Assembly: GCA_942492635.1 (NCBI GenBank)
Contig: CALOFP010000004.1
Span: forward strand, 310,001-374,000
DNA length: 64,000 nt
Direction of reading: 5' to 3'
DNA from: CALOFP01 sp942492635
GTDB lineage: Bacteria > UBP6 > UBA1177 > CALOFP01
Below the pieces are notes generated by a model. It searched no databases. It worked only from the letters and a program-made list of their open reading frames with translations, and was not told where the DNA came from. Positions 14,111 to 22,192 of the stretch are shown piece by piece. How positions within the stretch are numbered: position 1 is the first letter of the stretch; every line of letters begins with the position of its first letter. Made by a program: the position numbers and the translations under genes.

Positions 14111-16687
14111 TCAGGAATCATCTTCCATCAGCTTTGCGATATCGTAGTAGATCAGGAGCGCTTCTCTTGGTGATATGTTGTCAGGAGGGTTGTCCTTGAC
14201 CATCTCTCGAAGTTTGGGGATGTAGTCCGGTTCCTCCACCGAAGATGCCATGGAGAAGATATCGAGCTGCATCGAACCGCCGCTTTCAAATCGAACTCTG
14301 CGATCCGTTTTCTCAAGATTCTTAAGAGTTTTTTCGGCCCGCTTGATTACGTCCCTGGGCATCTCTGCCAGCCTTGCAACTTCGACACCGAAGGAGCGAC
14401 TGCTTCCTCCCTCTGCCAACTGGTAGAGGAACTTGATGCCTCCGGCGTATTCGCGGACGGCCATGTGGTAGTTTCTCACTGACGGATAGTCTTCACTCAG
14501 CTCCGTCAGTATGTGGTAGTGGGTAGCGAAAAGTGTGACTGCTCCGATCTTTTCAACTATGTGTTCCGCGATGGCTCTCGCAAGGCTTATTCCGTCGTAT
14601 GTTCCTGTTCCCCTTCCTATCTCATCCAGGATTATGAGGCTCCTTCTGGTGGCGTTGTTCAGAATGTAGGAGGTTTCCTTCATCTCGACGAGAAAGGTGG
14701 ATTCTCCTTTTGAAAGGTTGTCGCTGGCTCCGACTCTGGTGAATATGGAGTCCACAATACCGATTTTTGCCGATTTTGCGGGAATGAAGGATCCGATCTG
14801 GGCCATAAGCGTTATGAGGGCGACCTTTCTCATCAGCGTAGACTTACCGCCCATGTTGGGGCCGGTGATTATATTCATTCTGGAAGCGCCTTTGCCGATG
14901 GATAGCGATGCGGGAACGTAGCCTTCACGTCCCTGGATAATCTCGATGACCGGATGTCGGCCGTCTTCAATATGGATCCCATCCTCTTCTTCCACTTTTG
15001 GGCGTTCGTATCCCTGTTCCATAGCCAGAGAGGCGAACGAGGCGAAAAGGTCGATCCATGCGATGAACTTTGAAAGTGCGTGGATCCTCTCTTCAATGGC
15101 ACCTATGGAACAGACCGTTTCCTCAAGAATCGAAAGCTCCTTTTCGGTCAAAATTTCCCTTGCGTTAAGGATCTTCTCCTCGAGCTCTTTCAGCTCTCCC
15201 GTGAAGTAACGTTCTGAATTGGCTGTGGTCTGTTTCCTCACATAGTGGTCGGGAACTTTTTCTGAAAAACGTCTGCTTACCTCTATGTAGTAACCGAATA
15301 CTCGGGTGTATCCGATCTTCAGTTTCGGGATTCCGGTCTTTGCACGTTCCCGCTCCTCCATTTCAAGAAGCAGCTCCCTTGAGTTGTTGATTATTCTGAG
15401 CAGCTGACCGATCTCTTCGGAGTGTTCCCTGTCGATAAATCCTCCGTCGCGGTAGTTGAGGGGCGGTTCTTCGACGAAAGTTTCCATCCATGCTCGAACC
15501 TCATCTTCTGATATTGCTGTCTCAGCAAGAAAGCCGCGGAGAAAACGCATTCCTTCAATGTTGCTTTCTGCCTTTTCTCTGATGCGAAGAGCCGCCAGGA
15601 TTGAGTGACAGAGGGCGACGATCTCTCTTGGACCGCCTCTTTTTACAAGCAGTCTGGAGAGAAGCCTTTCCATATCCTTGACACGATGGAGCTCTCTGTG
15701 AACTTCATCGAGAAGATGGGGTTTCCCCAGAAGATATTCGACGGTGTCGAGACGTGCCTCAATGGAGTAGCGGTTCTTCAGAGGTACCTTTACAATGTTG
15801 CGAAGGTGTCTCTTGCCCAGAGGTGTTACAGTTCGGTCTATTGCCCAGATGAATGAGCCCTTCGTATGGCCGCCTATGAGGGTGCGTTCAATCTCAAGGT
15901 TGGCGATTGTGTTGTAGTCAAGACCCACTGTCTCCTGATCGTTCCACGCTGACGGTTCCCTGAGAGGAGGAAATTCTCCGAAATAGAGTTTGTCCAGATA
16001 GTAGAGAACGGAGAGGAACGCGTTTTCAAGCCCTCTGTTCTCGCTGAATAGATTCTCATGCCTCTCGATGTAGCCCGACGCATTGGGAGAGGGGACCCAG
16101 TACTTGAACTCTTCACTGTCTATAGGAGTTCCTTCGACAGGACAGTTTTTATCGGCAAGAATAATCTCTCTGGGGGAAATCTTACGGATGGAGTCCTCGA
16201 GAGCTTCCTTTTCAACTGAGGAGTAAAAGACATCTCCGCAGCTGACGTCGACCCAGAAGATGTTTGCGGAACGGCGGTAGGTGCTGACGGACATTAGGTA
16301 GTTGCTGGAACTGTCTTCGAGAGAACTCTCCTCAACGACGGTTCCCGGCGTGAGAACTCTGACGATTTTTCTCTCCACCATCTTTTTCTTCTTGTCGGGC
16401 TTGCCGATCTGCTCGCAGACTGCAACCTTCTTGCCCTCGTCCAGAAGCTTTTTTATATAACCCTCGGCGCTGTGGTAGGGAATTCCCGCCATGGGGATCT
16501 CCGCATCCTTGTGCCTTGATGTGAGGGTGATTCCGAGAATCTCCGAAGCCGTTACGGCATCCTCGAAGAACATTTCGTAAAAGTCCCCCAGCCTGAAGAA
16601 GAGGATAGCATCGGGATGCTGATCCTTGAAGGTGAGGTACTGTTTCATCATGGGTGTTTCAAAAGGTGAGTTTTTTTTGGCGCACAT
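14111..16687 (-). CDS. mutS: DNA mismatch repair protein MutS
   Basis: An 858-residue MutS, which finds mismatches and recruits MutL. The N-terminal mismatch-recognition motif is present (FFRLGDFYEMF, the Phe-x-Glu wedge), followed by connector, lever and clamp regions. The C-terminal ATPase has the Walker A GPNMGGKSTLMR, the signature DEIGRGTGTYDG (Ser replaced by Gly at the usual GTS position) and FATHYH. It ends with a short acidic tail. The assigned ATG has a poor ribosome-binding site; a downstream Met pair just before KQYLTF is an alternative start that keeps all conserved parts. mutL is not in the window. It is a single-gene unit with a divergent promoter. Confidence 0.97.
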   Translation of the reverse strand: MCAKKNSPFETPMMKQYLTFKDQHPDAILFFRLGDFYEMFFEDAVTASEILGITLTSRHKDAEIPMAGIPYHSAEGYIKKLLDEGKKVAVCEQIGKPDKKKKMVERKIVRVLTPGTVVEESSLEDSSSNYLMSVSTYRRSANIFWVDVSCGDVFYSSVEKEALEDSIRKISPREIILADKNCPVEGTPIDSEEFKYWVPSPNASGYIERHENLFSENRGLENAFLSVLYYLDKLYFGEFPPLREPSAWNDQETVGLDYNTIANLEIERTLIGGHTKGSFIWAIDRTVTPLGKRHLRNIVKVPLKNRYSIEARLDTVEYLLGKPHLLDEVHRELHRVKDMERLLSRLLVKRGGPREIVALCHSILAALRIREKAESNIEGMRFLRGFLAETAISEDEVRAWMETFVEEPPLNYRDGGFIDREHSEEIGQLLRIINNSRELLLEMEERERAKTGIPKLKIGYTRVFGYYIEVSRRFSEKVPDHYVRKQTTANSERYFTGELKELEEKILNAREILTEKELSILEETVCSIGAIEERIHALSKFIAWIDLFASFASLAMEQGYERPKVEEEDGIHIEDGRHPVIEIIQGREGYVPASLSIGKGASRMNIITGPNMGGKSTLMRKVALITLMAQIGSFIPAKSAKIGIVDSIFTRVGASDNLSKGESTFLVEMKETSYILNNATRRSLIILDEIGRGTGTYDGISLARAIAEHIVEKIGAVTLFATHYHILTELSEDYPSVRNYHMAVREYAGGIKFLYQLAEGGSSRSFGVEVARLAEMPRDVIKRAEKTLKNLEKTDRRVRFESGGSMQLDIFSMASSVEEPDYIPKLREMVKDNPPDNISPREALLIYYDIAKLMEDDS

Positions 16688-16719
16688 ACCCGTTTCCCGT
16701 GCTGTTTTTCATCCCGGTC

Positions 16720-16747
16720 AATATAGCAGATCTGGCTTTCGTATCAA
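16720..16747 (-). promoter_or_regulatory. mutS: Predicted mutS promoter
   Basis: Minus strand TTGATA (16747-16742), a 16 bp spacer and TATATT (16725-16720), about 35 nt before the mutS ATG. Confidence 0.5.
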
Positions 16748-16865
16748 AGAAAATGTGTTCATCGGCTTAATACCTTTAAGGGTTTTTGTTGAATTTCCTG
16801 AGGAGATTTTTTGCTGATTAAAGGGGTTCTTCCTTTTATTGTTCGAATAATCGGCAATCTGAAGG

Positions 16866-16900
16866 AACAGCTTCTGCGAAGCCTGTTTTTCATTTTATTT
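16866..16900 (+). terminator. Orphan terminator-like hairpin, possible sRNA end
   Basis: AACAGCTTC-TGC-GAAGCCTGTT forms a 9-bp stem with one bulged C and runs into TTTTTCATTTTATTT. It is oriented for plus-strand transcription, yet no plus-strand gene lies upstream within 3 kb, so it may end a small RNA starting in the mutS leader region. Confidence 0.5.
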
Positions 16901-17004
16901 GGAAGTAGTTTTTGAAAGGTAAGGTACAGAGACTTTGATGGAAATCTGTACAATCAACGTCCGCGATAAGTAAACCTGATTGAAAAGAAGGTGTGTCCGC
17001 ACTC

Positions 17005-17033
17005 TTGACGCAGGTTCTCCGGGCTTCTAACAT
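17005..17033 (+). promoter_or_regulatory. Predicted promoter of HDOD/PAS operon
   Basis: TTGACG at 17005-17010, a 17 bp spacer and TAACAT at 17028-17033. A GGAGGAGGG ribosome-binding site follows before the ATG. Confidence 0.55.
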
Positions 17034-17064
17034 CTTGAGATAGAGAAAATTTGGAGGAGGGTTT

Positions 17065-17934
17065 ATGGATGGATTGAAAGGGGGGAGAATACCTCTTCAA
17101 AGAGCTGAACTTCTGGCAGAGCAGAGGCTGCTGGAATTTTCTGCCGGTTTCCCCGAGTATCTCCCGGTTCTTCCAGATACGGCAAGAAAGCTTCTTCCCA
17201 TTCTTGACAGGGAAAATGTCTCTTTTAGCGAGCTTTTTCCTTTGATCTCTCTTGAACCGGCGATTGTAGCAAAGATATTGAAATTCGCAAACAGCCCCTA
17301 CTATGCGGGACGTTATCCGGCAGGAACTCTTGAAGATGCCGTGGTCAGACTCGGGACGGAAGAGGTCAAACGTATCGCCATCACGGTTTCCATCGCAGGA
17401 CTTCTTCGAGGAACGGGAAGATATCATATGCTTTTTGTATCTGCCCGCAGACATCTTGCTGCGACGGCCCTTCTTGCAAACGAAATTGCAGGTTGTCTGG
17501 GAAGGGAGTCCTCACATCTCTATGTAGCCGGGCTGATGCACGACATGGGAAGTGTTGTGGCATTTTCTCTTCTTCAAAAAATTGAAGAGGAGCTGGAGCT
17601 CTCCTTTCCTCTATCCTCTATCAGAAAGATCGGAGAGAAGGTTCATATCGAGCTGGGAGCTCGCATTCTGAGACTTTGGGGATTCCCAGAGGAGATAGCT
17701 TTGGCGGTGGAGCTTCACCACAGTGTTGGAAAAGCTGCCGAAGACGGAGGCGATCCCCTTCTTGTTATGTGTGCAGATAGAGCCGCCTGTCACCTTGGAT
17801 TCGGAGATGAATTTTCAGCGATTCCCATGGCGCGGGAGCCGCTTTTCCGATTTATTGGTATGGATGGAGCCATGATAGAAAAGCTGGGGCCTGAATTTGA
17901 CGTCGTAAGGGATACTGTGGGAGGACTTTTCTGA
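17065..17934 (+). CDS. HDOD-domain signalling protein
   Basis: A 289-residue protein whose central part (about 25-225) is an HDOD domain. Typical elements are LPVLPDTARKLLPIL, LISLEPAIVAKILKFANSPYYAG and AVVRLGTEEVKRIA, followed by LYVAGLMHDMGSVVAF and ALAVELHHSV. The HD metal site is only partly kept (HDMG), as is normal for HDOD proteins, which act in regulation rather than as phosphodiesterases. No receiver, GGDEF or EAL domain is attached. The next gene starts inside its stop codon, so the two products are made together and probably interact. Related proteins control motility, c-di-GMP or chemotaxis-like pathways; no specific role is shown here. Confidence 0.85.
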   Translation: MDGLKGGRIPLQRAELLAEQRLLEFSAGFPEYLPVLPDTARKLLPILDRENVSFSELFPLISLEPAIVAKILKFANSPYYAGRYPAGTLEDAVVRLGTEEVKRIAITVSIAGLLRGTGRYHMLFVSARRHLAATALLANEIAGCLGRESSHLYVAGLMHDMGSVVAFSLLQKIEEELELSFPLSSIRKIGEKVHIELGARILRLWGFPEEIALAVELHHSVGKAAEDGGDPLLVMCADRAACHLGFGDEFSAIPMAREPLFRFIGMDGAMIEKLGPEFDVVRDTVGGLF

Positions 17935-19598
17935 TGGAGTTGAAGGTTGAGCAACTCATAAGTTTTGCAGAGCTTGTTCCTGTACCGTTCTATATAAAGA
18001 ACGGTGACGGAAACTACCTTTGTGCAAATGGTTCTTTCCTGAGAATGTTCGGGATGGAGCGTCATGATGTGAGGGGAAGATCGGACAGGGAGCTCTTTAC
18101 GCCAGAAACAGGCAGAATAATGCATTCCGTAACTGCCGGTTGCCGAGCACCAAGGGAAATTGTGGAGAAAGGAGTTGTTCTCTCCGATGGATTGCTGCAC
18201 CAACTTCAGTTTATCGTTTCTTCACTCAAACAAGAGGGGGGGATGGTTGGAGGAAGTGCTGTTGTTGTTCTTGATTTGACTTTGCAGAAGGAGATGGAAG
18301 GACAGCTTCTTCAACGAACGGTGCTGATGCATGAGGTGCTGGACAACTTTCCCGAGGCTGTAGTCGTATTTGATGACGAAGGAAGAGGCCTTCTGTGGAA
18401 CAGACACTCTTTGAACATTCTTGGCCTGGCAGTTGGGTTTTCGGGAACACTGAATGTCGAGGATGCCCTCAACTCCATGGTCGATGAGGATGGCGTCGTC
18501 TGGGGCCTGGAAGGATTCAAGAGGGGGGATGTTAAAGGTTGTCTAAGCATGAAAATGGGAAGCGAAGATGTCGTGAACCTGGAGGCGTCCTGCTCCACAA
18601 TTCCCGGTTTCGGAAGAAATTTCTACATCGCAAGGTTCCGTGAATACATGAATAAGTCCTCCGTTTCCTCCTGGAAAAAGGAGCCTTGCCGTATAGGTCT
18701 TCTGCTTCAGGATATCACGGGAACCATTCTCTATTGCAATGATTTCTTTGCTGAAGTTCATGGATACGTAAAGGCCGATATGAGAGGACGAAACATATCC
18801 GTCTGCTACACGATGGAGCAGTATGAAGGTGCAAGGGAGCTGAAGCGCAAAGTTCTTGCCGGTTCGGCAGAAGGGATTGCAGAAATGGGACACAGAACCC
18901 GAATGGGGGAGAGATTCGCACTGCTTTCCCAGAGTGAAATAATCTATGGATCGGACAAAAAACCAAGATTCATCGCCTCTGTCAACGTGGAGGCATCACC
19001 CTATCAGGGAGACTGCCGATATGAACCTTCGATTTGTCTTTTGGGGGTTGTGCAGGCCGGATGCCGCTTCTTCCTAATGGAGAATGAGTTTGGAAAAGAT
19101 AGCACTGTTTTTCTTGCAGAAGTGGGACGAGTTCTGGGGTGTGAAACCGGATCTGTCTGCAGAATTCATTTTCCCGGAGAGGGATCATTTTCTGTCGTGA
19201 AAAGGGTGTCTGTGGGCGGTAGTGAGACGGAAGTTGTTGGAGAACAGCTTTCCGGTCGGTTGGAGTCGGAGTGGATGGAGCATTTAAGAAGGGGTGAAAT
19301 CTTGACAGGGGGACGAGTAGTCTTTGGAGAAAAGGTTGAAGATAGTGTCAACGGACCGAGATCTTTTGTGGTGGTTCCTGTTTTTTGCACCGAGTATCTT
19401 TGGGGATTCATCCGCTTTGATGCCCTTTGGAAGGAATCGCAATGGAACAGGGAAAAAAGATTGCTGACCTCAGTCGCCGGGGAGCTCTTCGGGGAGGCAA
19501 TAGCCCAAAGAGAGGTGAGGGGCGGGAGACCTGACTGTTTTACGACTCATGAAAAAGATGAATCGAATAGGAATTCAGGTCGACTGTCCGATTTTTGA
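17934..19598 (+). CDS. PAS/PAS/PAS/GAF sensor protein without output domain
   Basis: A 554-residue soluble protein. I read three PAS-like units: residues about 8-120 (VPVPFYIKNGDGNYLCANGSF), about 125-240 (NFPEAVVVFDDEGRGLLWN) and about 250-360 (GLLLQDITGTILYCNDFF, then HGYVKADMRGRN). A GAF-like domain follows at about 380-535. There is no kinase, GGDEF, helix-turn-helix or phosphatase domain, and the last 20 residues are polar and probably disordered. Its ATG overlaps the stop of the HDOD gene by one base. It most likely senses ligands or redox state and passes the signal by protein contact, with the HDOD protein the obvious partner. Confidence 0.75.
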   Translation: MELKVEQLISFAELVPVPFYIKNGDGNYLCANGSFLRMFGMERHDVRGRSDRELFTPETGRIMHSVTAGCRAPREIVEKGVVLSDGLLHQLQFIVSSLKQEGGMVGGSAVVVLDLTLQKEMEGQLLQRTVLMHEVLDNFPEAVVVFDDEGRGLLWNRHSLNILGLAVGFSGTLNVEDALNSMVDEDGVVWGLEGFKRGDVKGCLSMKMGSEDVVNLEASCSTIPGFGRNFYIARFREYMNKSSVSSWKKEPCRIGLLLQDITGTILYCNDFFAEVHGYVKADMRGRNISVCYTMEQYEGARELKRKVLAGSAEGIAEMGHRTRMGERFALLSQSEIIYGSDKKPRFIASVNVEASPYQGDCRYEPSICLLGVVQAGCRFFLMENEFGKDSTVFLAEVGRVLGCETGSVCRIHFPGEGSFSVVKRVSVGGSETEVVGEQLSGRLESEWMEHLRRGEILTGGRVVFGEKVEDSVNGPRSFVVVPVFCTEYLWGFIRFDALWKESQWNREKRLLTSVAGELFGEAIAQREVRGGRPDCFTTHEKDESNRNSGRLSDF

Positions 19599-19909
19599 TC
19601 TCTTCTGAAAAAATCCAAAAAGTGAAGAGAACTCCGTTATGGTCGCTTCCAATATTTCTAAGAATTCGGAGCCTCTTTTTCTATTGGAAGACTCTTTCCG
19701 TTGAGGCTTTTGAATTAGATAATAATTCATACCGCTCTTTTACTCTGAGCAAAGATCCGATCCGGTGGAGCTTCCAGCCGTTTAAAAAAGTGTACGAAAA
19801 CCATCAAATTGGCATCTTTTCTTGACTTTTACAGGGATTTGAATTAGAAGTTTTCGTTGTAAAAACGTTATTTTGTATTTAGAACTGTCAAAAAAATCGG
19901 AGGATTTTT
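19599..19909. other. Intergenic region with promoter
   Basis: About 310 bp without a supportable gene; the promoter at 19822-19850 serves the foldase pair. No terminator with a T-run is visible after the PAS gene. Confidence 0.4.
19822..19850 (+). promoter_or_regulatory. Predicted promoter of foldase pair
   Basis: TTGACT at 19822-19827, a 17 bp spacer and TAGAAG at 19845-19850. The gene has a strong GGAGG ribosome-binding site. Confidence 0.45.
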
Positions 19910-21013
19910 ATGAAAAAAACTCTTTTAGTCACATCAATTATCGGAACTCTCGCCTTCGGCGCCTGCCAGAACGGCCAGGGTGGAAAGGGATCTTCTGTTA
20001 ACCTTTTTCCCGAAATAAAGGGCAAAACTGTTGTCGCCGAATTCGATAACGTTAAGATAACCGATGCCTACCTCGAGTCCTATCTTGAGCAGCTCAACCC
20101 TTTCCTGAAATCCAGGTACAACACTCCAGAGAAGAAGAAGGAGCTGTTCCAGAAGATTATCGATGGAGAAATTCTCGCAAGAAAAGCACTCAAGGACACA
20201 AAGATCGATGATCCTGTTCTTCTCACAAAACTCAAGGGAACAATAGCCCGTCACTACGCTATCAAAAACCTCAAGAACGAGATTGAGGAGAACGTAAAGG
20301 TATCTGAAGCCGATATCAAAAAGTATTTCGAAGAGAACAAGAAAGAATACACACAGCCGGAAAAGGTTAAGGCAAGCCACATTCTGATAAAGGCGGAGAA
20401 GAAGGAGGATAAGAAGGCTGCTCTGGAAACGGCGAAGAAGGTTCTTGCCGAGGTTAAGAAGGGAGCAAAGGATCCGAACTCCTTCGGCGTGCTTGTAAAG
20501 AAGTACTCCCAGGATGACGGCAGCAAACGCAGAAACGGTGATCTCGGATATTTCAAGAAGACAGAGGACGGAGGACGTATGGTTAAAGAGTTCTCCGATG
20601 CCGCTTTCGCTCTTAAAAACGTCGGCGACGTAAGTGAAATCGTCGAGTCGAAGTTCGGATTTCATATCATCAAACTTACTGGCAAAAAGGAAGGTGTGGA
20701 GAAGAAACTCGGTGATGTTAAGCACCGGATCGAATCCAAGCTAAAGGCCGATAAGAGAAAAGACGCTTACAAGAATGCGATCGACAATATCAAGAAATCC
20801 CTCAACTATAAGTTTTACGACGATGCCGTTGAGAAAATCGATTTCAAGATTCCCGACAACCTGAAGTCAAAGGATGGAAAGGACAACCCGATGATGAAGC
20901 CTCAGATCGACAAGAATGTGATCCAGGAGATGCTTAAGAAAAGGCAGCAGAAACCCAAGGCTCTTCCCCAGAAGGGAGAAAAGGCTCCCGTGAAGAAAAC
21001 TGAGAAAAAGTAA
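19910..21013 (+). CDS. Parvulin-type peptidyl-prolyl isomerase lipoprotein (PrsA/PpiC-like)
   Basis: A 367-residue predicted lipoprotein (MKKTLLVTSII, lipobox FGAC) that would help proteins fold in the periplasm. Residues about 35-140 form a SurA/PrsA-like helical chaperone part. The parvulin domain is at about 143-250: EKVKASHILIKAEK, YSQDDGSKRRNGDLGYF, EFSDAAFALKNVGDVS and FGFHIIKL. The tail from about 290 is very Lys/Pro-rich and probably disordered, perhaps for envelope contact. Codon choice is strongly biased (AAG, CTC), suggesting high expression. A second parvulin gene follows 7 bp later, so the pair is an operon. Confidence 0.9.
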   Translation: MKKTLLVTSIIGTLAFGACQNGQGGKGSSVNLFPEIKGKTVVAEFDNVKITDAYLESYLEQLNPFLKSRYNTPEKKKELFQKIIDGEILARKALKDTKIDDPVLLTKLKGTIARHYAIKNLKNEIEENVKVSEADIKKYFEENKKEYTQPEKVKASHILIKAEKKEDKKAALETAKKVLAEVKKGAKDPNSFGVLVKKYSQDDGSKRRNGDLGYFKKTEDGGRMVKEFSDAAFALKNVGDVSEIVESKFGFHIIKLTGKKEGVEKKLGDVKHRIESKLKADKRKDAYKNAIDNIKKSLNYKFYDDAVEKIDFKIPDNLKSKDGKDNPMMKPQIDKNVIQEMLKKRQQKPKALPQKGEKAPVKKTEKK

Positions 21014-21020
21014 CTGAAAT

Positions 21021-21956
21021 ATGAAAAAACTCTTTTCTCTTCTACTTGTCATTCTAATTAGTTCGTCGTTTCTCTATTCGGGAGAGCGGCTCCTTAACAA
21101 GATTATGATCCTCGTTAACGGGAAGCCGGTCTCCCTCTTCGAGATGAAGAAGATTATAAACCCTGATTTTCCGGAGAAGGTTTCTTTTGAACAGATTCTA
21201 AAGGGAAGAAGCAGATATGTTGACCAGGTCGTAGAACAGATTCTGATTCTCGAAGAGACAGAGAAGAGGGGTGTCGTCATCTCCGAATCTGAGCTGAATG
21301 CGGGGATTGCCGATGTGCAGCGCAGAAACAGGATGACCCGGGAGCAACTTGAATCCTACCTCAAGGCGAAGATGGGGCTTACCTGGGATGAGTATGTTCA
21401 CGGGGTTCTTAAGGAACAGCTCAAGATTCTTCGTCTCAAGCAGATGATTGCTTCCTCTACACTTGAAGCCGACGAGGCTGTTCTCAGAGGAATATATGAG
21501 CAGAAGTTCAGTGAGAGCTCCGAATACACGGCATCGCATATCATAATGCAGGCCAGAACCCAGGATGAGGACCAGAAGATTCTGGCAACGCTTTCCTCTC
21601 TGTATGATGAAATAAAGGGAGGAAACATATCCTTTGAAGAGGCTGCGAAAAAGTTCTCTCAGGACGGTTCGGCCCAATCCGGAGGAAGTCTGGGTACTTT
21701 TCCGTTAAGAAACATGGTGCCTGAGTTTGGTGAGAAACTTCGATCCATGAAGCAGGGAGATATTTCCGAACCCTTCAGGACACGATATGGATGGCACATT
21801 GTTCGGCTTGAGAAGGTCGAGAAAAAGGATCCTCCCAAGTATGAGGAGGTTCGGGGCCGTATTTTGAACATTTTCTATATGGAAAATCAGGAAAAGGCTT
21901 TTAAAAGCTGGCTCAAGGTTGCGAAAGAGTCCAGCAGAATAGAGATGCTTTTCTGA
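21021..21956 (+). CDS. SurA-like periplasmic peptidyl-prolyl isomerase
   Basis: A 311-residue protein with a signal peptide (MKKLFSLLLVILISSSFLYSG). The mature N-terminus begins with the SurA-type element NKIMILVNGKPVSLFEM and contains the helical chaperone module. A single parvulin domain lies at about 170-275: YTASHIIMQA, FSQDGSAQSGGSLGTF, MVPEFGEKLRSMKQGDIS and RYGWHIVRLEKV. Enterobacterial SurA has two parvulin domains; one is common in other lineages. It would escort outer-membrane proteins through the periplasm. It is co-transcribed with the upstream parvulin lipoprotein, giving a two-foldase operon. Confidence 0.9.
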   Translation: MKKLFSLLLVILISSSFLYSGERLLNKIMILVNGKPVSLFEMKKIINPDFPEKVSFEQILKGRSRYVDQVVEQILILEETEKRGVVISESELNAGIADVQRRNRMTREQLESYLKAKMGLTWDEYVHGVLKEQLKILRLKQMIASSTLEADEAVLRGIYEQKFSESSEYTASHIIMQARTQDEDQKILATLSSLYDEIKGGNISFEEAAKKFSQDGSAQSGGSLGTFPLRNMVPEFGEKLRSMKQGDISEPFRTRYGWHIVRLEKVEKKDPPKYEEVRGRILNIFYMENQEKAFKSWLKVAKESSRIEMLF

Positions 21957-22126
21957 TTCATCTTAAATAAATTCAGTGAATAATTCATTGTCGGTCATCA
22001 AATCGGCATCCTTTCAGATCAGTACGCCACCTTCATAGGTATTCAATTCGGAGAGAAGAGGCAGCTATTGATTTTCAGCTTCGCTCTTTCGGTTTGCCTC
22101 AGAAGCGGGGGCGTCGGTCAACTTCA

Positions 22127-22156
22127 TTGACAGAAGTGGGATTTTAGAGCTATCAT
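22127..22156 (+). promoter_or_regulatory. Predicted promoter of MORN gene
   Basis: TTGACA at 22127-22132, an 18 bp spacer and TATCAT at 22151-22156. Confidence 0.45.
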
Positions 22157-22192
22157 GTAAGTAATACGGATTGAATGCAAAAAGGTGACCAT

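Larger units (their letters stand above)
16688..17064. other. Divergent intergenic region with orphan terminator
   Basis: About 380 bp between mutS and the HDOD gene. Besides the two promoters listed separately, it holds a terminator-like hairpin on the plus strand that ends no known gene. A long minus-strand open frame starting within the HDOD gene and running into this region has no translation signal. Confidence 0.5.

Noticed and set aside
16954..17454. Minus-strand open frame of 166 codons
   Set aside because: Covers the promoter and start of the HDOD gene, whose conserved domain is on the plus strand.
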